This document shows, piece by piece, positions 42,392 through 51,493 of a DNA stretch of 64,000 nt; the first letter of the stretch is position 1; every line of letters starts with the position of its first letter. The stretch lies in the NCBI RefSeq assembly GCF_014636935.1, contig NZ_BMES01000001.1, positions 1,679,782 to 1,743,781 of the forward strand. The letters run 5' to 3'. The notes beneath the pieces are model-generated. The model was not told where the DNA came from. It searched no databases and was given only the letters and a program-made list of their open reading frames with translations. This DNA comes from Alsobacter metallidurans. GTDB lineage: Bacteria; Pseudomonadota; Alphaproteobacteria; Rhizobiales; Beijerinckiaceae. The position numbers were made by a program, and so were the translations under genes.

Positions 42392-43663
42392 CTATCCCAG
42401 GGTAGGGCGGGCCCGGCTGGCCCGGGGGCGCTCGAAGACGCCGACGAGTTCCACATGGGCTGAATAAAGGAATTGGTCGACCGGGGTAACGCGCGTCAGC
42501 GTATAGCCGCCCCCCACGAGGATAGCGGCGTCGCGCGCGAACGTGGACGGGCTGCACGACACGCCCACCACCGTCGGGACCCCCGACTCGGCGAGTTGGC
42601 GCGCCTGCGCCTCCGCGCCCGCGCGCGGCGGGTCAAACACCACCGCGTCGTAGCCCTTCAGCTCCAGGGGCATCAATGGCCGGCGAAAGAGGTCGCGCGT
42701 TTCCACCGTGAGCGGTCGGAGCCCCTGCGTGCGCCTCACCGCGGCCTGCAAAGCCTGCAGGGCAAAGGCCTCGCCCTCCACGGCGTGGACGGCGGCGCGC
42801 TCGGCGATGCGCAGCGCGAACGGTCCGACCCCAGCGAAGAGATCGGCGACTTTTTTTGCCCTGGGCATCGCCTCCAGCACGAGCCTCGACAGGGCTTCCT
42901 CGCCAGCTGCGGTGGCCTGGAGAAACCCGCCCGGCGGCGGCTCCACCTGGGCGCGGCCGATCTGAATGGCGGCCGGCCGGAGCGCGACGATCAGGTCGCC
43001 ATGCATGGTCAGGCGGGCAAGGCCCAGCCGCTCGGCGAGCTGGACGAGATCGGTCCGCAGACGCGGCGAGGCCGGGCCGTGGCCGCGCAGGTCGACGTCG
43101 AGGCCGCCCAGCGTAGCCGTGACCTGGATGTCGAGAGGCTTGGCGCTCTTGGAACAAGCTTCCGCGAGCGCGAGCGCCACTTCGGGCGCGCGACCGAGCT
43201 CCGGAACCAGCAGCGGGCAGAACGGGATTGGGACCAGGTCGTGCGAGCGCGCCGCCATGAAGCCCACCGCCATCCGGCTTCGGCCTTCGCTCTCCACCCG
43301 GCGTGCATGAAACACCACGCGCCGGCGCCCGGCGCCGTGAGCGGGAACCATCGGCAAGATGTCGGTCTCGACGCCCGCCTGACGCAAGGTCGCGGCGATC
43401 TGGCCGGATTTCCAGGCCAGGTAGTCCGCCGCGCCCATATGCTGGGCGGCGCAACCGCCGCAGGTTCCAAAAAGCGGGCAGGGCGCTTCGACCCGGCTCG
43501 GGGCCGCAAGTTCCAGGTCGATCAGACGACCGCGATCTCCCGCGACCTCCGCCAGGACGGTCTCGCCTGGCAGCGCATAGGGGACATAGACGGGCCCCCG
43601 ATCCGTCAGCGCGACGCCGTCGCCCCTCTGGCCGAGCCTTTCGATGACGAGCCGCTCAGCCAT
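42392..43663 (-). CDS. Class I SAM-dependent RNA (uracil-5) methyltransferase, RlmD/TrmA family
   Basis: 423 aa. N-terminal TRAM-like domain (IERLGQRGDGVALTDRGPVY, LPGETVLAEV), Fe-S cysteines CPLFGTCGGC plus a later FCPLL, methyltransferase motif VADLFAGVGPFALRIAE, DAVVFDPPRAGAEAQ, and the catalytic Cys in VGVSCSPSTFARD. The family methylates U in 23S rRNA or tRNA. The ATG overlaps the tlyA-like stop by eight bases. Confidence 0.88.
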   Translation of the reverse strand: MAERLVIERLGQRGDGVALTDRGPVYVPYALPGETVLAEVAGDRGRLIDLELAAPSRVEAPCPLFGTCGGCAAQHMGAADYLAWKSGQIAATLRQAGVETDILPMVPAHGAGRRRVVFHARRVESEGRSRMAVGFMAARSHDLVPIPFCPLLVPELGRAPEVALALAEACSKSAKPLDIQVTATLGGLDVDLRGHGPASPRLRTDLVQLAERLGLARLTMHGDLIVALRPAAIQIGRAQVEPPPGGFLQATAAGEEALSRLVLEAMPRAKKVADLFAGVGPFALRIAERAAVHAVEGEAFALQALQAAVRRTQGLRPLTVETRDLFRRPLMPLELKGYDAVVFDPPRAGAEAQARQLAESGVPTVVGVSCSPSTFARDAAILVGGGYTLTRVTPVDQFLYSAHVELVGVFERPRASRARPTLG

Positions 43664-44474
43664 GGTGATCCGTTGCCGCGCCGCGCCGGGCGCCAATGAG
43701 GAATTCGAGATTGCCGTCGCCGCCCGGCACGGGCGACGCGATCACGCCGTCCGGCCGCCAGCCAAGCCGTCGCACGAGTTTCTCGATGTCGTCGCAGACC
43801 GCGACGTGGATCGCCGGGTCCTTGACGATTCCTTTGCGGACGTTCGCGCGGCCGGCCTCAAACTGCGGCTTGATCAGCGCCACCATGGCGGCGTCCGGCG
43901 CCGCGAGCGAGAGCACGTGCGGCAGAACGAGCCGGAGCGAAATGAAACTGAGATCGAAGGTGACCACCGACGGCGCTTCGGCGAGGTCGGCGGCCACAAC
44001 GGCCCGCGCGTCCCGTCCTTCGAGCGAGACGACGCGAGGGTCGGCCGCCACGGTGCGATGCAACTGGCCGTGCCCGACATCCACGGCCGTGACCGCGCGG
44101 GCGCCAAGCGTGAGCAGCACGTGCGTGAAGCCGCCCGTGGAGGCGCCCACGTCCAGGCAGGATTGGCCCGCAGGATCGTAGCCAAATCGCGCCAGCGCGG
44201 CCGCGAGCTTGAGGCCGCCGCGCGAGACCCACGGATAGGGCTGTTCCGCACGCACCGTCGCGGTGGCGGACACTGTTTCGGAGGGCTTTCGCACCACCGC
44301 GCCGTTCACGGTCACGAGCCCGGCCGCGATGGCTTCCTGCGCCTTGGCGCGGCTCTTAAAGAAGCCGCGCTCCACGAGCGCCAGATCCGCACGGCTCGCA
44401 GCGCGAGCTCCGCCCGGGCCGGCGGGCGCGCGCCCGTCCGCGGATCGAAGGTCGTCGTGCAGGGGGCGGCTCAT
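43656..44474 (-). CDS. tlyA: TlyA-family rRNA methyltransferase / putative hemolysin
   Basis: 272 aa. N-terminal S4 RNA-binding domain (RADLALVERGFFKSRAKAQE, AGLVTVNGAVVRKPS), then an FtsJ-like methyltransferase domain: YPWVSRGGLKLAAAL, CLDVGASTGGFTHVLL, AVDVGHGQL, FDLSFISL, LIKPQFEAG. TlyA 2'-O-methylates rRNA in characterised cases. The ATG at 44474 gives the usual family length; upstream open frame is discarded. Confidence 0.9.
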   Translation of the reverse strand: MSRPLHDDLRSADGRAPAGPGGARAASRADLALVERGFFKSRAKAQEAIAAGLVTVNGAVVRKPSETVSATATVRAEQPYPWVSRGGLKLAAALARFGYDPAGQSCLDVGASTGGFTHVLLTLGARAVTAVDVGHGQLHRTVAADPRVVSLEGRDARAVVAADLAEAPSVVTFDLSFISLRLVLPHVLSLAAPDAAMVALIKPQFEAGRANVRKGIVKDPAIHVAVCDDIEKLVRRLGWRPDGVIASPVPGGDGNLEFLIGARRGAATDHHG

Positions 44475-44593
44475 CGGCGAAATCGCGACATCAGGTTGCG
44501 GGCGAAGCCCTTTGGTTGGGGTGGCCGGTCCTATAGCATGCCCCGGCCGGGGGCGAAGCCTTTCGGCGGCAGTGATCACAAAGGGAGACCTCG

Positions 44594-45118
44594 ATGAAGC
44601 GCCTCGTTCTTGCCGTTCTCGCAAGCCTGCCGCTGACGACCGGCTTTGTCGCCGGAGCAGCCGCCCAGGAAACGGCTCAGGCCGACGTCGTCGACAACAA
44701 GGGCGCGTCCATCGGTTCCATCCAGGTGCGCGGCTCGGCCGCGGGCGTCGTGATCAGGGTCGCGCTCAAGGCCGGCGCTCTGCCTGCCGGCTGGCATGGT
44801 TCGCACCTGCATGCCGTCGGCGATTGCGGCGACACCGAGAAGTTCATGAACTCCAAGGCGCATGTGAATCACGACAACAAGAAGCACGGACTGCTGAACG
44901 CCGAGGGGCCCGACAACGGCGACGCGCCGAACCTCTTCGCGGCGGCGGATGGATCGGTAAACGCCGAGTTCTTTACGCCGTTCGTGAAACTGACTGGCGC
45001 GAACGGCCTCAAGGACGCTGACGGATCGGCCTTCGTCATCCACGCCAGCGAAGACGACCACGCCTCCCAGCCAATCGGCAACTCCGGCGCTCGGCTCGCC
45101 TGCGCGGTCATCAAGTAA
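44594..45118 (+). CDS. sodC: Cu/Zn superoxide dismutase, exported
   Basis: 174 aa with signal peptide (about 1-24). Metal ligands lie in GWHGSHLHAVGDC and NHDNKKHGLLNAEGPDNGD, with AFVIHASEDDHASQPIGNSG carrying the last His and Asp; the conserved disulfide Cys pair is GDC and LACAVIK. It protects the periplasm from superoxide. Preceded by AGGGAG. Monocistronic by context. Confidence 0.9.
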   Translation: MKRLVLAVLASLPLTTGFVAGAAAQETAQADVVDNKGASIGSIQVRGSAAGVVIRVALKAGALPAGWHGSHLHAVGDCGDTEKFMNSKAHVNHDNKKHGLLNAEGPDNGDAPNLFAAADGSVNAEFFTPFVKLTGANGLKDADGSAFVIHASEDDHASQPIGNSGARLACAVIK

Positions 45119-45129
45119 GGCGCGGCCGT

Positions 45130-45170
45130 TTCTGGCCGGTGGAACGCATTTGAAGTATCGCCGGCCAGAA
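45130..45170 (+). terminator. Inverted repeat after sodC, possible terminator
   Basis: Perfect 10-bp arms (TTCTGGCCGG, 45130-45139; inverse at 45161-45170) separated by a 21-base loop, starting 12 bp after the sodC stop. No strong T-tract follows, so termination function is only suggested. Confidence 0.35.
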
Positions 45171-45226
45171 CGATTCATTTCTGTACATTAAGTTAGTCTT
45201 GGTTTTGCGGATTGGGAGTTTCTTTC

Positions 45227-45712
45227 ATGCAGTTTATCAAGTTGGCTTTGGCGCTCGCGACTGCCTTTTCGGCTGGTTCCGCGAGCGCCGCGCCGCCGAG
45301 CTGGCGCCTTCAGCATCTGGCTGATGGCGCCTTGCAGGCGGGCCTCAAGCCATCGCCGGAACTGGGCGACATGGAATTTTTGGTGGCGTGCAAGCCAGGC
45401 GCTTACGTCGCCGAAATAGAATTTCGGAGCACCAACGACCACAGCGGCGCGCAGGCGTCGGCGAAACCGCACGATTCGATGCTCACCATCGAGGTCAACG
45501 GCAAGGCGCACGGCCCGGTTTCCGCTGATCTGGTCTATGACGAGCCGGACGCCGCGTGGCACTTCAGGGTCCCGGTTCCGACCACCGGGTGGGTGTGGCG
45601 CGAACTCGCGTCGGCCCGAACCATCGTGGTGCAGTCGCCGGATCGCACCGTCGAAATACCGATGGCCGAAGCCGCCGCAGCCCTGGCGGTCATGAACAGG
45701 GCTTGTTCCTGA
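45227..45712 (+). CDS. Secreted protein of unknown function
   Basis: 161 aa from the ATG at 45227 behind GGGAG. Signal peptide about 1-21 (LALATAFSAGSASAAPP). The mature protein has beta-strand-like alternation (GDMEFLVACKPGAYVAEIEF, SMLTIEVNGKAHGPV, DAAWHFRVPVP) and two Cys, one at the C-terminus (NRACS). Not recognised. Confidence 0.65.
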   Translation: MQFIKLALALATAFSAGSASAAPPSWRLQHLADGALQAGLKPSPELGDMEFLVACKPGAYVAEIEFRSTNDHSGAQASAKPHDSMLTIEVNGKAHGPVSADLVYDEPDAAWHFRVPVPTTGWVWRELASARTIVVQSPDRTVEIPMAEAAAALAVMNRACS

Positions 45713-45736
45713 CGTCGATGACGCGTCCGCCCTCGT

Positions 45737-47710
45737 TTACGCGATGAGGCTCGCCGCCTTGGCGGCGGCGCTCTCGTCCCGCCCAAGCGCTTCAAGCGCC
45801 TTGGCGACAATACCGCGCGCGTCCAGGCCGGCCTGGGCGTACATGCGCTCGGGCTTGTCGTGGTCGAGCCAGACATCTGGCAGAACGAGACTCCGGACGC
45901 GCAAGCCCTTGTCCAGAGCGCCCACTTCGGCGAGGTGGTGCAGCACGAACGAGCCAAACCCGCCGATCGAGCCTTCTTCCACCGTGATCAGCACTTCGTG
46001 CTCACGGGCGAGCCGCTCCACCAGCACGGCATCGAGCGGCTTGGCGAAGCGAGCATCCGCCACCGTGGTCGACAGGCCCATCGCGGCGAGATCGTCGGCC
46101 GCCTTGAGGCACTCGGCCAGCCGCGTACCGAGAGACAGCAGGGCGATGCGCGAGCCCTCGCGGACGACGCGGCCTTTGCCGATCTCCAGCACGGTCCCGA
46201 CCTCGGGCAAGTCGAGGCCGACGCCTTCGCCACGGGGATACCGAAACGCGATCGGCCCCCGGTCGTAAGCCACCGCGGTCGCCGTCATGTGGACCAACTC
46301 GACCTCGTCGGCTGCCGCCATAACGACCATGTCGGGCAGGCAGCCCAGATAGGCGACGTCAAAAGACCCCGCATGCGTGGCGCCATCGGCTCCCACTAGC
46401 CCGGCGCGGTCGATCGCAAACCGCACGGGCAATCCTTGGATCGCGACGTCGTGGACCACCTGGTCGTATGCGCGCTGCAGGAAGGTGGAGTAGATCGCGC
46501 AAAATGGCTTGTAGCCTTCGGTCGCGAGCCCCGCCGCAAACGTCACCGCATGCTGCTCGGCGATGCCGACATCGAAAGTGCGCGTCGGGAACTCCTTGCC
46601 GAACAGGTCGAGGCCCGTGCCGGACGGCATGGCGGCCGTGACGGCCACGATCCTGTCGTCCGCGCGTGCGGCCTTGATCAAGCTGTCGGCGAAGACGCGC
46701 GTGTAGGACGGCGCGTTCGCCTTGGGCTTGGCCTGTGCGCCCGTCACCACGTCGAAGGTGTTGACGCCGTGGTACTTGTCGGCGCTTGCCTCAGCCGGAG
46801 CGTAGCCCTTGCCCTTTTGGGTGACGACGTGGATCAGCACCGGCCCGGCCTGCCCGTCGCGCACGTTCTTCAGAACCGGCAGGAGGTGCTCGAGGTTGTG
46901 CCCGTCGATCGGCCCCACATAGGTGAAGCCGAGTTCCTCGAACAGCGTGCCGCCGGTGAGAAATCCGCGCGCGTGCTCCACCGCGCGCGTGATGGTGCGA
47001 TCGAGCCTCTTGGGCAGGTGCCCGGTCACCTGCTTGCCGATGTCGCGCAGCGTCAGGTAGGTCCGCCCGGACAGGAGGCGCGACAGATAGGCCGACATAG
47101 CCCCGACCGGCGGGGCGATCGACATGTCGTTGTCGTTGAGGATCACGATCAGCCGCGAGTCCATCGCTCCGGCGTTGTTCATCGCCTCGTAGGCCATGCC
47201 GGCCGACATGGCGCCATCGCCGATCACCGCCACGACGTTGTTCTTGCGCCCGTCGAGGTCGCGGGCCACCGCCATGCCAAGGCCAGCCGAGATCGAGGTC
47301 GACGAATGGGCGGCCCCGAAGGGGTCGTACTCGCTTTCCGTCCGCTTGGTGAAACCCGACAACCCGCCCGCCTGCCGCAGAGTCCGGATGCGGTCGCGTC
47401 GGCCGGTCAGGATCTTGTGCGGGTAGGCCTGATGGCCGACGTCCCAGATGATCCGGTCATCCGGCGTATTGAAGACGTAGTGCAGCGCGACCGTGAGCTC
47501 CACCACGCCCAGCCCTGCGCCGAGATGTCCGCCCGTCACCGACACGGCGTCGATCGTCTCGCTGCGCAGTTCGTCGGCGAGCTGCCGCAACTGCGTGGGC
47601 TCGAGCCGACGCAAGGCGTGCGGGTCGACGACTTGGTCCAGCAGGGGTGTCTTGGACGGAGACGGGAAGGTGTGATTCACAATCGGAGCCTGTTGGGGAG
47701 CGTTCCCCAT
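45737..47710 (-). CDS. dxs: 1-deoxy-D-xylulose-5-phosphate synthase
   Basis: About 657 aa. Thiamine diphosphate enzyme that joins pyruvate and glyceraldehyde-3-phosphate, the first step of the MEP isoprenoid pathway. Motifs: [67 protein letters not shown] (ThDP-binding), [15 protein letters not shown] and [14 protein letters not shown]. The start is taken at ATG 47710; an ATG at 47761 and a GTG at 47680 are also possible. xseB lies upstream, the usual alphaproteobacterial order. Confidence 0.95.
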   Translation of the reverse strand: MGNAPQQAPIVNHTFPSPSKTPLLDQVVDPHALRRLEPTQLRQLADELRSETIDAVSVTGGHLGAGLGVVELTVALHYVFNTPDDRIIWDVGHQAYPHKILTGRRDRIRTLRQAGGLSGFTKRTESEYDPFGAAHSSTSISAGLGMAVARDLDGRKNNVVAVIGDGAMSAGMAYEAMNNAGAMDSRLIVILNDNDMSIAPPVGAMSAYLSRLLSGRTYLTLRDIGKQVTGHLPKRLDRTITRAVEHARGFLTGGTLFEELGFTYVGPIDGHNLEHLLPVLKNVRDGQAGPVLIHVVTQKGKGYAPAEASADKYHGVNTFDVVTGAQAKPKANAPSYTRVFADSLIKAARADDRIVAVTAAMPSGTGLDLFGKEFPTRTFDVGIAEQHAVTFAAGLATEGYKPFCAIYSTFLQRAYDQVVHDVAIQGLPVRFAIDRAGLVGADGATHAGSFDVAYLGCLPDMVVMAAADEVELVHMTATAVAYDRGPIAFRYPRGEGVGLDLPEVGTVLEIGKGRVVREGSRIALLSLGTRLAECLKAADDLAAMGLSTTVADARFAKPLDAVLVERLAREHEVLITVEEGSIGGFGSFVLHHLAEVGALDKGLRVRSLVLPDVWLDHDKPERMYAQAGLDARGIVAKALEALGRDESAAAKAASLIA

Positions 47711-47769
47711 CCTTTGCGACGGTTTACCCGAAAACGGAGCGCCGAAACAAACGCCCGTCATCGTCTCCG

Positions 47770-48045
47770 CTAGCGGTCGACGTCCAGCGGTTCGACCCCG
47801 CGTGGGCGTCCATCGGCCGAGAGCGTGATTTTTTCAACGCGCGCCTCGGCCTTCCGCAGCAGGGTCTCGCAATGTTTTTTCAATGCCTCGCCGCGCTCGT
47901 AGATCGCGATGGAGTCCTCCAGCGCGACATTTCCACGCTCCAGCCGGCCGACGATCTCCTCGAGTTCGGCGAGCGCCGCCTCGAACGGCATGGCGGCGAT
48001 GTCGGCCCCGGTGGCGGCTGCGCCCGGCTGTGCGGCGTCGGTCAC
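47770..48045 (-). CDS. xseB: Exodeoxyribonuclease VII small subunit
   Basis: 91 aa from a GTG (VTDAAQPGA); the frame extends to 48093. [32 protein letters not shown] is the family core, followed by [19 protein letters not shown]. It forms ExoVII with XseA, which is not in the window. Likely co-transcribed with dxs. Confidence 0.92.
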   Translation of the reverse strand: MTDAAQPGAAATGADIAAMPFEAALAELEEIVGRLERGNVALEDSIAIYERGEALKKHCETLLRKAEARVEKITLSADGRPRGVEPLDVDR

Positions 48046-48136
48046 GAGAAAACTCCACTGCAGTGCGGGCTGTATATCGACCGGCGCGTGCACGGTTGCA
48101 AGCCTTGCGGCTCCAACCGCGAAGGCCGCGCTTGCA

Positions 48137-48604
48137 TCAAATCGGCAGCGCCGTGGTGCGCTTCACCGTCCGCAGCGCCAACGTCGACTGCACGCGGACG
48201 ACGCCAGGCAGCGTGGTGAGCACGCTGCGGTGGATGCGCTCGAAATCGGCCGTGTCGGCGAAAACCACCCGGATCAGGTAGTCGGCCGTCCCGGCCAGGA
48301 GATAGCATTCCAGGATCTCGGGGTGGCGCGCCACCGCGGCCTCGAAAACGTCGAGACTCTGGCGGCCCTGCTGGTCCAGAGTCACGAACACGAAGGCTGC
48401 GCCCGGCAATCCCGCGGCCGCCTCGTCGAGCAGCATCACGGTGCCTTTCACCAGCCCGGATTCTTCCAGGATCTTCACCCGCCGCAGGCAGGCGGAGGGC
48501 GAGAGATGCACCTTCTCGGCCAAGTCCGCATTGGTGATGCGGCCATCCTGCTGCAGCAGCTTCAGGATCGCACGATCGCGCGCATCCAGTTCCTGTAGTC
48601 GCAT
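48137..48604 (-). CDS. Lrp/AsnC family transcriptional regulator
   Basis: 155 aa. Helix-turn-helix [23 protein letters not shown] with [18 protein letters not shown], followed by the RAM ligand domain ([35 protein letters not shown]). Usually an amino-acid-responsive regulator; the target is unknown because neighbours are xseB and a DUF2339 gene. Confidence 0.92.
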   Translation of the reverse strand: MRLQELDARDRAILKLLQQDGRITNADLAEKVHLSPSACLRRVKILEESGLVKGTVMLLDEAAAGLPGAAFVFVTLDQQGRQSLDVFEAAVARHPEILECYLLAGTADYLIRVVFADTADFERIHRSVLTTLPGVVRVQSTLALRTVKRTTALPI

Positions 48605-48673
48605 CGTGGCCGCCCCTGCGCCGAATTTGCGCAAGCTTATGCGAACAACCAGCCGGGAGGGAAGCCGCGCCGC

Positions 48674-51415
48674 TCAGGGTGGCGTGGGCTCGGGCGCGGG
48701 CTCCCCGGCGGCCGGCCCAGTCGGCGCCGCTGGCCGGCCAAAGATCCACTTCTGGTAGACGAGCCCGATGCCGACCAGAACCGCGCCGAGCCCGATGAAC
48801 GACAGCGCCCGCAACGGCCCGGTGAGGCCGGACATGTCGAACAGAAACGCCTTGCCGACCGCCAGCAGGATATAGGCCGCCGAAGCAAGCCGCGCCGTGC
48901 GGGAGTGGCGCAGCACCCCATAGGCGAGCAGGGCGAGGCCGACCGCCAGGAAGGCGGCCGAGTAGGTGTAGAACTCTGCGTCGCTTGTGGGCCGGAACAT
49001 GCGGATGCTCGGGCCCTGAAAGATCCGCCGGATTTCCAGCACGATCCACAGCAGGTTCAGCCCGGCCCCCAATGCCCATGCGGCGCCGACGAACCACGCT
49101 GCACGCCGCCCGCGCGCGATGCGGGCCAGCGCGAAGGCCGCGAGCGACGGCAGCAAGTAAGCGAGCAGCAGCGAATTGAACACCGCACCCCCGACCACCG
49201 GGCGGCCTTCAAACAACGGGTTCTCGAATATCGTGAGGCCGAGCAACGCGCCCGCAAGGCCGATCCCGCCAAAAATATAGCTCGCCACCCGCAGCACCAT
49301 GCTGCGACGGAACGCTTCCAGGCTCACCGTGAGAACCGCAAACAGCAGCGCCGCCAGCACCTGGAGGCCGACCTCGAGATGATCGGTGCGCGGCGAGTCG
49401 AGCCGGCCGGTCAGCGCATGCCGCAGTTCAAAGAACACGAGCAGCGCCGAGAAGGCGAGCGTCAGCGCCTGCGTCAACGCCACCACCTGATCGTCACGCT
49501 GGCGGCGCAGCAGCCGCGTCGCGAGCCCGAAGGCGAGCGCCGGAACGCCATAGGCCCACAGCAGCCAGTTGACGATGGGCGGGCCGATGTCTCCGCGCAG
49601 CAGCACGGTGTTCCAGCCGAGCCGCAGCGCCACCGCAACGCCGAGCGCGCCCACGCCGTAGCGTAGAAGGCCGAGCGGCTCGCGGGTCGTGACCCAGGCC
49701 GCACCTAACGCGGCGAGCGCCAGCGCCACCGTGAGCGAGCCCTTGTCGAACACCATTGTGAGCCCGAGCGCCAGGGCGCCTAGCGCGCCGGCCGCGAAAG
49801 CCTCGTAGCCCACCAGCGCGGCCCAGCCGCTCTCGTGGCGCTGTTCCTTGAGAAGCCGTGCCGCGAGCGTGAAGGCGCCGCCGAGCCCGCCGGCCGCCAG
49901 CGCGAACGGGATGGAGCGGTCGAAATCCGAAACGCTCCACCATGCGAGGGTCAGCAGCAGCAGTGGGCCCGCTGTTCCGGCCGCTGCGTAGATGCCGGCC
50001 GCAAGCCTCGGCAAGGCTGGGCTCCGCATCAGGCGAGCCCAGGTCAGCGCGCCGAGCGCAGCGCCGCTGAGCGCGCCGCACACCAGGAAAAGCCAGAGCG
50101 CATCGGGCATCGGCGGCCGGGACGGGCCGCCCGGCAGCACGGTCGGGCTCTCGGCGAGCGACTCGGTGATCACCGGCCAGCCCCACAGCATCGCGCCCGC
50201 GACGCCGGCGGCGAAAAGCGCCGCGCCGGCCGTCGGAGCGATCAGCAGCGCAGCGCCCAATTCGATGGCGAACACGGCGCCGCCCAGCACCGGCCTCAGC
50301 GCTCCGAGGCCCGACTGCTGCAGGCCTAAGCCGGCCAGCACCGCAAAACCGCCCAGCACGGCCAGCGCGAGCCGGTCTGGAGCCGCATCGTCGTCGGGCG
50401 CACCGCGATAGGGCTCGACCACCAGCATGAAAGCCGCCAGCGCGGTCTGGATGACGATGTGCGCCACCATGGCGGAGCGCTCGTCGACGCTGACCGTCAT
50501 GAAGGCGAGGCCCCAAAGGCCCGTTCCGATCGCGACCGCGCGGGCCAGCCACCGCCAGCGGCGCAGCCTAGCCTGGGCATATCCCGCCGCCGCCACGACG
50601 ACGAGGTAGAGCACGACGGGCCAGGGCTGGGGATTGCTCGAATCCACGAGCAGCGGAACCGCGAAGGCTCCCAGGAGGCCCAGGCTCGCGAGGGCGGGGC
50701 CATGCAGCGCCGACGCCGCCAGGGCGGCCAGCGCTACGACGGCCATCAGCACGAAGCCGAGCGCGGGACCAACCATGCCGTACAGCGCGTGCGCGGCGTA
50801 GACCGTCGCAAAGGCCGTCATCGCACCCGCTGCGGTGACGATGCTTGGCGCGTGAGCGGACGGAATCACGAATGCTCCGGCGCCCAGCGCCCGTTCTGAC
50901 CGCCGCAGCCGCTCGCCGATGGCGACAAGCGCCGCCGCAAACAGCGCGCCGGCGACGATCCGGGCGCCGGGTCCGAAGAACCCCTGCTCGATGGAATAGC
51001 GCACCAGAAACAGCCCGCCGAGCGCCAGCGCGAGCCCGCCGAGCCATACGGCCCAGCGCGTTCCGATGGTTTCCTCCAGCGATCGCGACGGGGCGGGCGT
51101 GACCTGCGTCGGAACCGGCTCCGGCGCCGTAGCGGCTTCGAAGGCCTCCGGCTCCGTGACGGCAAGCGGCTCGGCCTCCTCGGCCGGCTGGCTCAAGGCC
51201 GCGGCGGCCACGTCAGGCGTCGCCGGCGCGATCTCGGCGACCGCCTCCGTGGCGGCCCCGGCGGGCGCTGGGCCCAGGGCGAGGCGCTGCTCCGCCTCGG
51301 CCAGCCGTCCTTCCAGCAGCAGCACGCGGTTGGCGAGAGACAGCGTCCGAAAGAACGCCACCAGGCCAAGCACCGGGATCGCGAGGGCGATCAATGCGAG
51401 AAGAACGAATTCCAT
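48674..51415 (-). CDS. DUF2339 large polytopic membrane protein
   Basis: 913 aa. One N-terminal segment (MEFVLLALIALAIPVLGLVA), an acidic Ala/Glu/Pro-rich linker (about 50-120), then SLEETIGTRWAVWLGGLALALGG, the DUF2339 hallmark, and more than twenty predicted membrane segments. Function unknown; sometimes proposed to act in the cell envelope. No enzyme motif seen. Confidence 0.85.
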   Translation of the reverse strand: MEFVLLALIALAIPVLGLVAFFRTLSLANRVLLLEGRLAEAEQRLALGPAPAGAATEAVAEIAPATPDVAAAALSQPAEEAEPLAVTEPEAFEAATAPEPVPTQVTPAPSRSLEETIGTRWAVWLGGLALALGGLFLVRYSIEQGFFGPGARIVAGALFAAALVAIGERLRRSERALGAGAFVIPSAHAPSIVTAAGAMTAFATVYAAHALYGMVGPALGFVLMAVVALAALAASALHGPALASLGLLGAFAVPLLVDSSNPQPWPVVLYLVVVAAAGYAQARLRRWRWLARAVAIGTGLWGLAFMTVSVDERSAMVAHIVIQTALAAFMLVVEPYRGAPDDDAAPDRLALAVLGGFAVLAGLGLQQSGLGALRPVLGGAVFAIELGAALLIAPTAGAALFAAGVAGAMLWGWPVITESLAESPTVLPGGPSRPPMPDALWLFLVCGALSGAALGALTWARLMRSPALPRLAAGIYAAAGTAGPLLLLTLAWWSVSDFDRSIPFALAAGGLGGAFTLAARLLKEQRHESGWAALVGYEAFAAGALGALALGLTMVFDKGSLTVALALAALGAAWVTTREPLGLLRYGVGALGVAVALRLGWNTVLLRGDIGPPIVNWLLWAYGVPALAFGLATRLLRRQRDDQVVALTQALTLAFSALLVFFELRHALTGRLDSPRTDHLEVGLQVLAALLFAVLTVSLEAFRRSMVLRVASYIFGGIGLAGALLGLTIFENPLFEGRPVVGGAVFNSLLLAYLLPSLAAFALARIARGRRAAWFVGAAWALGAGLNLLWIVLEIRRIFQGPSIRMFRPTSDAEFYTYSAAFLAVGLALLAYGVLRHSRTARLASAAYILLAVGKAFLFDMSGLTGPLRALSFIGLGAVLVGIGLVYQKWIFGRPAAPTGPAAGEPAPEPTPP

Positions 51416-51493
51416 GACGCCATCCGGAGCGATTCGAAATCGGGCGCGGCCAAGCTCCAGCCTAGCCGAGGACGCCCATCGCTGCCACGGCGG